Below, piece by piece: positions 56,581 through 64,000 of a DNA stretch of 64,000 nucleotides. The position numbers and the translations under genes are program-made. The notes under the pieces were generated by a model, which searched no databases, was not told the origin of the DNA, and saw only the letters and a list, made by a program, of their open reading frames with translations. Source of the stretch: Hypericum androsaemum. Its lineage: Eukaryota; Streptophyta; Magnoliopsida; Malpighiales; Hypericaceae. The DNA lies in assembly GCA_963995505.1 (NCBI GenBank), contig OZ023189.1, positions 16,205,495 through 16,269,494 on the forward strand. Direction: 5' to 3'. Position 1 is the first letter of the stretch. Every line of letters begins with the position of its first letter.

Positions 56581-58316
56581 CTTGGGAGCTAGGTCTATAT
56601 ATAGGGTTAGGAGCGAAAGGGCAAGGTTATTTTAGTTTTGTAGAGGACAACAAGTGTATTATATATAGGTCTAAGTGAAAATATAGCTATTCAATCAATT
56701 TATGTAAAATATGGAAGAATTGGTTTTAATTAATGAACCAAATCAGTAATAAATATAAATATGACGAAGTAGATCCCAGCAATAAACATGAATATGACGA
56801 AAGAAATGCTAAGAAGGAAAATTCACTAAAAAATATTTAAGGAATTAGTAATATTGTTCGGTAAAAAATATTTCTCTTGAAATGATTGCATTTTTATGTA
56901 GTATTGGCCAAGTGAATCACGCCATTATTTTCTGTGGCCAACAAAAGACCCAGAACTTTTTCTGTAGTATTTAGAAAATAATCGTTCTACTTAAACAAAA
57001 GGTTATTGCTTGCGGTTTTTAAAAGGACATATCAAGCCATAGTTAAAGGTTATTGCTCTAGGCCCAAAGAGCAAGCTATTCTGGCCCTTAACGACTTACT
57101 AAAAGGCGTCCAGATACTAATTGGTCTAGACAAAAAATATAACTTCTGATATTTGATGGTCATGATTTCATATTTTTTAATTAACGCATGTTTTTATAGA
57201 GTCCACTCTTTTTCTTTTAAATTTTATTGAATTCTCGTAATTGGTTATAACATAACAATTACATTGTCTTCCAACAAAATAGGTCCTAAATTCATAGGGT
57301 GTCGACTTTGCGTGATATAGCGTGATATAGTTATCGTATCATATTTTAAATAACCATTTAACTTCCATGGACGCTCATAATTTAGATAAATAGTTCGATT
57401 AAAAGAAACATATACCACCATGATGAATGCAGCTCAAATGGACTGCCACAAAAAAAAGGATATTCTAAACAAAGAAGAGTGGAAAGCCAAAATAATAATA
57501 TATTTAAGACCGTAATACTCAGCCATCTGTTTTCCATCTACAGAAGCCCAACATTGGACCCATCTAACCCTTAGCCCAATGAAAATAAATTTGCCAATTA
57601 GCCCATTACGCATAATATCCACATTGCCCATTTTCCACCACTAAACCAATTCTCTCTGCCGTCCATCTAGAGAGAAACAACCGATCAAGCCAACTTTAAC
57701 AATTCCCTTGGCATGCAATTTCATTAAAGAACTCCTCTCCTTCCACCTAGAGAAAAGTCTCTAGGTGAAGATTATGATGATAATTTTTTTTGAGGGAAAA
57801 AATTATGATGATAATAAGTGAAGATTATTGCACCAGAATATTCTAAAGGAAAACACGAATTCTTGAGAATTTAAGATATCAATTGCTAGTTGAACACTTC
57901 GGCGGTGGAAGAATTTATCGAAGTTACCCAACCACCTCGAATTTATTGTTTGAATTTAGGTTAATCATTGGGTTGGAAAGGTAGACGTGTGTTTTTTCAA
58001 AAAAAATTTACATTCTAAAAGAATTATTGACAAAAAAAAAAGATGACATGTTCAATTTCTCAAAATCTAGGTTCTAAAAAATTATGAAGTGAACAATTTA
58101 GTACATTATATCTAATATTAGAAACTTGTGTATTTTTTCTCCTAAAATTTAGGAAACCAGCCAGTAGTTGAATAAATATTTAAGATTTGCACACCGACTG
58201 AATCCGAAATTTTGGTTTAACGAGTACTGAAAACGGTTCACGAGAAGGCCATTTTACAAGTACTAGAAACAAATTCACAAGGTATAAATAGCCGGGAACT
58301 AAAAAGAGCCAAGTAA
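56581..58316. other. upstream of small ORF 2, unit fragment, intergenic
   Basis: Bases 56700-56870 are homologous to 52880-53050. Bases 56875-57090 are a third copy of the desaturase upstream region (31858-32090, 50100-50345). Bases 57771-57815 hold a small insertion scar. No gene is seen; the minus-strand 65-codon frame near 57434 has no support. Confidence 0.5.
57771..57815 (-). mobile_element. 17-bp scar with 14-bp duplication
   Basis: ATTATGATGATAAT at 57771-57784 and 57802-57815 brackets a T-run plus GAGGGAAAAA. On the minus strand this is CCCTC followed by a poly-A run. Confidence 0.6.
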
Positions 58317-58460
58317 CTACAAGTGGCCGAAGTCGGGATCAGACATATCAGTAGGCGAAGTCGGGATCGGGACATCGTGGAAGTCGGGATCGGGACATTT
58401 GAGGATGTTGGCCAGAGTAGTGTTGGCCCTCTCTCTCTCTCGTTTGTAGAGCTGTGTCGC
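58317..58460 (-). pseudogene. 3' part of a coiled-coil ORF cut by the chromovirus
   Basis: On the minus strand, directly left of the chromovirus, the frame reads TQLYKRERERANTTLANILK, then CPDPDFHDVPIPTSP, and ends in TAG at 58317-58319. It is the in-frame continuation of the frame at 63993-63632. The tail has repeats of PDF/PIPTS type. Confidence 0.7.
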
Positions 58461-58521
58461 TGTGATGATCTTGCGTAATTGCAAGATAATCAAGATTAGG
58501 GTTTAATTGGGGGAAAAGAAA

Positions 58522-58524
<3 letters not shown>

Positions 58525-58558
<34 letters not shown>

Positions 58559-58560
58559 GA
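58525..58560 (+). repeat. GA microsatellite in the chromovirus LTR
   Basis: A GA run in the LTR at about 58525-58557 is longer than its counterpart near 63454-63474, which accounts for most of the 21-base difference between the LTRs. Confidence 0.9.
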
Positions 58561-58724
58561 GGAGAGAGGCAGTTTATTCCCATATAAGGAAAAGGTACAA
58601 AGTTTCAGATTGATCCCTGCCTTTCCTAAGCTTCCTATTTATACTCCACAATTGGCTACTTATTTACAATAGTGCCATTGACTAATCTTCCAAACAAAGC
58701 TACAACTTCTATTCGCCTAACATC

Positions 58725-61496
58725 TCTTCCCTTGCAAGACGAACCTTGTCCTCAAGGTTGAGGCAGCTTGAAATCTGAAAATCGGTTCTTCAAGTCTTGA
58801 AGTTCTTCCCAAGTAGCATCTTCTTGACTGAGATTACATCAAGTAACCGATACCTGTTCATGAAGCTGATGATTCCTTTCGATCGTACGCCTTGCTAATA
58901 CAGTAGAAGGATATCACCCTTCTGCAGTCACCTCTGGTAGTGCAGGTAGTAACGATGCATCAGGAGGTTTTTCACTTTTCAGCAGAGAAACATGGAAGAC
59001 AGGGTGGATGCCACTTCCCTCCGGCAATGCCAACTGATACGAAACAGAGCCAATCTTCTTCAATATCTCAAAGGGACCATAATATTTTGCTGCTAACTTC
59101 AGATTTTTCCTCATAGCCATTGAAGTTTGTCTATAAGGCTGTAGTTTCAAAAACACCCAATCTCCGACAGCAAATTGCCTTTCAGATCTTCTTTTGTCTG
59201 CCTGCACTTTCATTCTCAGTTGAGCTTCCTTCAAATTATGAGATATAACCTGCAATGTCTGAGCTCGTTCAGCCAAGAACTCATCAACTACGGCAACTGT
59301 ACTCTGCTGCACATTTAGACCAGGTAACTCGGACGGAGTATACCCATATAGCGCCTCAAAAGGTGACATCTTGAGTGAGCTGTGATAGTTGGTATTGGAC
59401 CAAAATTCAGCCAATGATAACTACTGATTATAAGACTTAGGTTTCTCAAAACAGAAACACCTCAAATATGTTTCTAAACATCTATTAACCCTCTCCGTCT
59501 GACCATCGGATTGTGGATGGTAAGCTATACTCAAGTTAATAGTGGTGCCAAAAAGAGTAAACAGTTCTTGCCATACCTTGCTTGTAAAGATCCGATCTCT
59601 GTCGCATACCATGCTCTTAGGTACCCCGTGTAGCCTACAAACTCCATCCAGCAAACACCTTGCAACTTGCAACGCAGAGAATGGATGGGACAATGCCATG
59701 AAATGAGCATATTTAGTAAATCGGTCTACTACCACTAGAATAGCATCCTTTTTCTGAGAAGTAGGAAGACCCTCGATGAAATCTAGTAAAATATCTTGCC
59801 ATGCTCCAGTTGGTATTGGCAAAGGTTGTAACAGACCTGGAGTCGCAACACTTTTAGACTTACACTGCTTGCATATCGTACAATCAGCTACCACTTTCTT
59901 GACATCTTGTTTCATCCCTGGCCAATAAAAGAATCTCTTGATTCTCTGATAACTCCCAGTAATGCCAGAGTGTCCCCCTACTACTGACTTATGTAGTTCT
60001 TCTACTAGTTGGGCTCGCAAATTCCCTGACTTTCCCACAAATAGTCTACCCTTGCATCTTATTAACCCTCCATGAACTGTATAGTCAGGATAAGATGATG
60101 AATCAATCAATAAGGCAGCTTGTAAGTCCAATGCATCCCTATCTTCCAAATAAGAACTCAGAATCTCTTCTATCCAATGTGGTTGTAGTACAGTCATTGC
60201 ATTGACTTCTATTAAACACAAGTCTGCAGATTGAAGCTGCTGTGGTCTGCGTGATAACGCGTCTGCAACCACATTTTTCTTCCCCTTCTTATAACTGATG
60301 CTAAAATCCAATCCAAGCAATTTTGAAACCGCCTTCTTTTGGAGGCTTGTATGTACCTTTTGCTCCAAGAGATACTTGATGCTTGATTGGTTAGTCTTGA
60401 TATAGAAGTGTCCATTCTCCAAATATGGACGCCATTTATCAACCGCTGCAAGAACTGCGAGTAATTCTTTTTCATAGATTGAACGTCCCGCATTCCGAGG
60501 TCCAAATGCTTCACTCAAATAGGCCAGAGGATGCCCCTCTTGCATCAGAACATCCCCTATTCCTTGTTGACTCGCATCTGTTTCAACCACGAAAGGCTTA
60601 GTAAAATCGGGTAGTGCCAGAACTGGGGCTTCGGACATAGCCCTCTTCAGTCTCTGAAATGCCTCAATAGCATCTTGAGTCCAACAAAATCCTCCCTTCT
60701 TTAACAATTGAAAGAGTGGCCTACAAATCATACCATAATCTTTGACAAACTTTCTGTAATATCCTGTCAATCCTAGAAAGCTTCTGAGATCAGAAACATT
60801 GGTAGGAACTGACCAAGATAGCATAGCTTCAATCTTGTTCATATTAGTCTTCACCCCTTCACTTGTAATCACATGACCCAAATACTCAACTTCAGTTGTG
60901 CCAAACGAACACTTACTTCTTTTGGCATAAAATTGCTGCAACCTAAAGATTTCCAAGGTCCTCTCTAAATGCTCCAAATGCTCCTTCCACCATCGGCTAT
61001 AGACCAATATATCATCAAAGAAAACCAGAATGAATTCTCTGAGATGTTCTCCAAACACCGTGTTCATCAAGGCCTGAAAACTAGCTGGAGCATTAGTCAA
61101 CCCAAATGGCATCACTTTAAATTCATAATGCCCGTGATGTGTCCTGAATGTAGTCTTTGGTATGTCTTTCTCATTCATTCTAATCTGATGATAACCCGAT
61201 CTCAAGTCCAATTTAGAGAAAATCTGAGCTCCATTCAACTCGTCCAATAGATCGTCGATCATTGGAATTGGAAACTTGTTTTTAACAGTCAGATTGTTAA
61301 GTTGCCTGTAATCAATGTACATCCTCCACATCCCTTCTTTCTTTTTAATCAATAGAACAGGGCTAGCAAATGGACTTTTGTTAGGTTGAATGAATGAAGC
61401 TTCAAGTAAGGCCTTGACTTGGTGTTCAATCTCAGCCTTTTGATAATAGGAGTACCTGTAGGGTCTGATATTCACAGGTTTAGCATCTACAACCAA
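58725..61496 (-). pseudogene. chromovirus pol: RT, RNase H, integrase, chromodomain
   Basis: The reading frame 61496-59421 shows RT (IDYRQLNNLTVKNKFPIPMI, then FSKLDLRSGYHQI, and the catalytic FFDDILVYS), RNase H (FVVETDASQQGIG), the H-H-C-C integrase finger (HKSVVGGHSGI... CTICKQC), and the integrase core (VVVDRFTKYAHF, CDRDRIFTS, YHPQSDGQTERVN). A single in-frame stop at 59421-59423 separates the last part (59414-58914, AEFWSNTNYHSS to GIHPVFHVSLLK). The chromodomain is frameshifted, with DATWEELQDLKNRFSDF visible near 58790. Protein damage is light. Confidence 0.9.
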
Positions 61497-61631
61497 TGGT
61501 ATTTCATGGTCAAAACTTCTGGGTGGTGGCAGAGAAGATGGCTCTGCAAAAACATCTTCATATCTAGCTAGAAGCTGATGCAGAGCTGCAATAAATTCAG
61601 GCTATGTTTCAAACTTTTCTCCCATAATGAG

Positions 61632-62897
61632 CTACTTCTTACCCTCTAACTCAGTCTCATTTTTCACCATATAAAACTCCTCTATTTGTCCATCCTTCTG
61701 CTTCTTCAAAGATTGTTGTAACTGATCACACTCCATTAGAGTCAAATCCGCAGATGGTTTCTTTAATTGCAACTGAGTAAGCTCATCAGAAGACATGCCT
61801 TTGAGAACAGTTAGTTTACCATCCTTCTTGAGAGTGGCTTGCATCTGCCAGAAGTCGAATTCCACGGACATATCTGGTTTCTCTCCTCGCATCCAGTCAG
61901 TCCCTAGCACCATATCATAACCACCCAGGTTTAGAATTCTCAGGTCACTCTTAAAAGTCTGTCCTCCCATTTCCCATTGGAAGTTTTTGCATTGCTCTTT
62001 ACTCACCATCGTTTCACCATTGGCAATAGTCACAGTCACAGCAGGGATTGACTCCGCGCTCAGAGATAGTGATTGTACTATCGCATTATCAACAAAACTG
62101 AATGTGCTTCCTGAATCTAACAACACCAACAGAGGTTTGTTTATGCTTTTACCCTTGACTTTAAGAGTGCCACTTCTGGATATTTTATCTACTGCCTCTA
62201 CAGCTTGTAATGAGATGATAGCATCTTCCTCCACCAAGCTACTTGATAGATCATCTCCTTCCCATCCCATCACATCTTCCTCTTCCAACATATTTAGAGT
62301 AGATTTCTTCTGACCTGAACAAACATGGCCATGGAAATACTTCTCGCCACAAGCATAACAGTTTGGGTTCTTGAAAGACTTCTGATTCACACTCCCACTG
62401 CTGCTTTCCCCTCTGTTATAAGACCCAGAGGTGTTACTTCTATTTCCTGCAGAATTAGCAGAAGTAGAACTTGCAAGAACAGAATTGGAAAAGCTGGGTT
62501 TGGCAAATTGTTTTCTCTTAAAGATTGCAGCAATTGCTGTCTCATTCAATCTTGCAAGTCTAATGGCCGCTCGTAATGTCATAGGACAAGCTGCTATCAC
62601 CATAGCTCTTATATCATCCTCTAACCCAGCCAAGAAACTGGAGACAAAGTACTTCTCAGACAAGGAATTATTCTCGAGCAACATGAGTCCTTTTAATTCT
62701 TCAAACTTACCAACATACTCCTCAACCTCACCCGTCTGCCGTAATTGATTGAACTCCATTACCACAGATTCATAACCTCTATTACCAAAACGAGAATTCA
62801 AGGCCTCCACAAACTGGTTCCATCGAGCTTCTCTGTTGTTACCAATCCAAGAAAGAAACCAAACACCGGCCCTATCTTCTAAGTAAAACTGCAGCAA
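61632..62897 (-). pseudogene. chromovirus gag-protease
   Basis: The frame holds the gag domain (FYLEDRAGVWFLSWIG, FNQLRQTGEVEEYVGKFEEL, SSFLAGLEDDIRAMV), a single zinc knuckle CYACGEKYFHGHVC, and an aspartic protease with LLDSGSTFSFVD. It ends in a stop at 61632-61634. The pol frame is the same, with a second stop at 61602-61604, so gag-pol was one frame before mutation. Confidence 0.88.
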
Positions 62898-63349
62898 TAT
62901 TCACTTTTCTATCCTCTGGCGTATGGTTGACATAGAAAAATTTCTCACAACGCCTAACCCACGCATGAGGGTTCACCCCAGAAAGTGTAACAGTGTGTTG
63001 GGTTACCTCTGGTTGACGCTCTGGCGCTCTCGCCCTCGGAAGAAAGGCTATAAGAAGGCGGCGACCTTGTGGAGTTCCCGTCACCTCTTTCCGCCATTCT
63101 TGACGACGCCGGTGGTGTGTGTAGCAATGGGGCTTGCCTTTCTTCTTCAACCCCTCGCGAGGCGTTATTTCCCGTCACCGCGTCAAACACCGCTTTGAGC
63201 CTCTCGTCCAAATGAGACATTCTTTCCGTGCGAGCTTCTTCCGAGCTCCGGCGTAACTCTTGAAGTTGTGCCTCAAAGTTACCCAAGCGCTCTTCAACCC
63301 CACGCTCCAGGTTAACAAATTGCTCACCAATGTCCTTCAATCGCGCCAC
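62898..63349 (-). pseudogene. chromovirus gag N-terminus, frameshifted
   Basis: The frame from 63349 (MARLKDIGEQFVNLERGVEE, coiled-coil-like) shifts near 63050 and again before 62897, with PHAWVRRCEKFFYVNHTPED in a second frame. Confidence 0.75.
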
Positions 63350-63631
63350 GAGTTAAAGAATCCGAGGATTCTTTGGCTCTGATACCAATTTGTGATGATC
63401 TTGCGTAATTGCAAAATAATCAAGATTAGGGTTTAATTGGGGGAAAAGAAAGAGGGAGAGAGAGAGAGAGAGAATAGAGGAGGGAGGCAGTATAAGGAAA
63501 AGGTACAAAGTTTCAGATTGATCCCTGCCTTTCCTAAGCTTCCTATTTATACTCCACAATTGGCTACTTATTTACAATAGTGCCATTCACTAATCTTCCC
63601 GCCAAAGCTACGAACTTCTATTCACCTAACA

Positions 63632-63993
63632 GTCGCTTCCGCTAGTTTCTTGAGGTCGTTCTCGTGTTGCGCTTTTGCTTCCTTGGCAGCGGCACCTATC
63701 TCCATAACCGCCGCCTTGGCTTCTTGCTTCTTCTTCTCGTACGAAGCTAGTATCCTCTTAAGGTCGGCCACTCTTCCTCTCTCGCAAAGAGTTTCGGCCT
63801 CTAGTCGCACCAAATTATCCCCAGTGCTTGAAAGCTCTTTACTGACACTTGATTCTCCGTAAGACGAGATTGCACCGTAGGAAGCAGCCACCGCGTTCGG
63901 CCAGAAGGCTGGCTGGCTGCGCTCGTGGCCCTTCGGTGGCTTCTGGATCCTTCCAGGCGCGCCCAGGTGCCAAGTGCGCCACAAAGCGCCCAT
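63632..63993 (-). pseudogene. 5' part of a coiled-coil ORF of a host repeat
   Basis: On the minus strand the frame reads RLEAETLCERGRVADLKRIL, then KKKQEAKAAVMEIGAAAKEA and KKLAEAT, an Ala/Glu/Lys-rich coiled coil like the gag-side ORFs of some plant retrotransposons. It is cut at its ...LAEAT by the chromovirus and continues at 58460. Bases 63850-64000 are LTR-like sequence related to 35417-36275, so the start lies in a rearranged junction. Confidence 0.6.
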
Positions 63994-64000
63994 TGCGACC

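Larger units (their letters stand above)
58461..63631 (-). mobile_element. Ty3/gypsy chromovirus, nearly complete
   Basis: LTRs are 58461-58722 and 63391-63631, flanked by the exact 5-bp duplication GTCGC (58456-58460 and 63632-63636). On the minus strand the 5' LTR (63631-63391) is followed by the primer site TGGTATCAGAGC (63387-63376). The purine tract AAGGGAAGAGA abuts the 3' LTR. LTRs are almost identical apart from the length of a GA microsatellite and a few bases, so the insertion is recent. A GAGTATAAATAGG promoter box lies in each LTR. The element encodes gag, protease, RT, RNase H, integrase and a broken chromodomain. Confidence 0.95.

Noticed and set aside
63376..63387. tRNA fragment
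   Set aside because: GCTCTGATACCA is the inverted primer-binding site of the chromovirus, not a tRNA gene.

Overview
This is a nuclear plant sequence, most likely from a eudicot. It is AT-rich, has short GT-AG introns and plant-type genes (an NDC1 nucleoporin, a CCCH/KH zinc-finger protein, GATA factors and a FAD2-family desaturase), and carries plant retroelements including Cassandra TRIMs. The species cannot be named from the sequence. There are no bacterial features, CRISPR arrays, tRNA genes or true rRNA genes; the only 5S-like sequence lies inside Cassandra LTRs.

Layout. 1-3.5 kb: the last codons of a possible upstream gene, then a four-exon NDC1-like gene. 3.5-12.6 kb: a nested block in which a LINE with an inverted 5' half (an 18-bp target duplication flanks the whole) sits in an older repeat and itself holds a gypsy-type solo LTR. 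13.1-14.2 kb: a 22-bp minisatellite and a MITE. 14.7-17.3 kb: a three-exon CCCH/KH gene. 17.6-57 kb: an accessory region built from tandem copies of one unit, a GATA factor gene (minus) divergent from a FAD2-like desaturase (plus). Copy A (about 18.8-33.2 kb) has an intact GATA gene but a truncated desaturase. Copy B (about 42-52.1 kb) has both intact. Shorter fragments of the unit lie at 17.6-18.2, 33.6-33.7 and 56.9-57.1 kb. Between A and B lie a solo LTR (35.4-36.3 kb) and a J-domain-like gene split by a copia element (37.8-42.0 kb). Downstream of B are two related small ORFs (33 and 39 codons, one predicted membrane helix each) that share a leader and TATA arrangement, with Cassandra debris and a MITE between them. 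58.3-64 kb: a nearly complete chromovirus inserted into a coiled-coil ORF of another repeat.

The two unit copies act as empty sites for each other. They date and delimit several insertions precisely: two LINEs, a hAT-like MITE, and reverse-transcription scars of only tens of bases.

The strongest biological lead is the desaturase at 50986-52095. It keeps all three His boxes but carries Gly before box 1, Phe, Val and Ile at positions where oleate hydroxylases differ from FAD2 desaturases. With its 5'-UTR intron, divergent GATA partner and the small membrane-peptide genes next door, this is a candidate unusual-fatty-acid locus. Any functional link between these genes is inference from position only.
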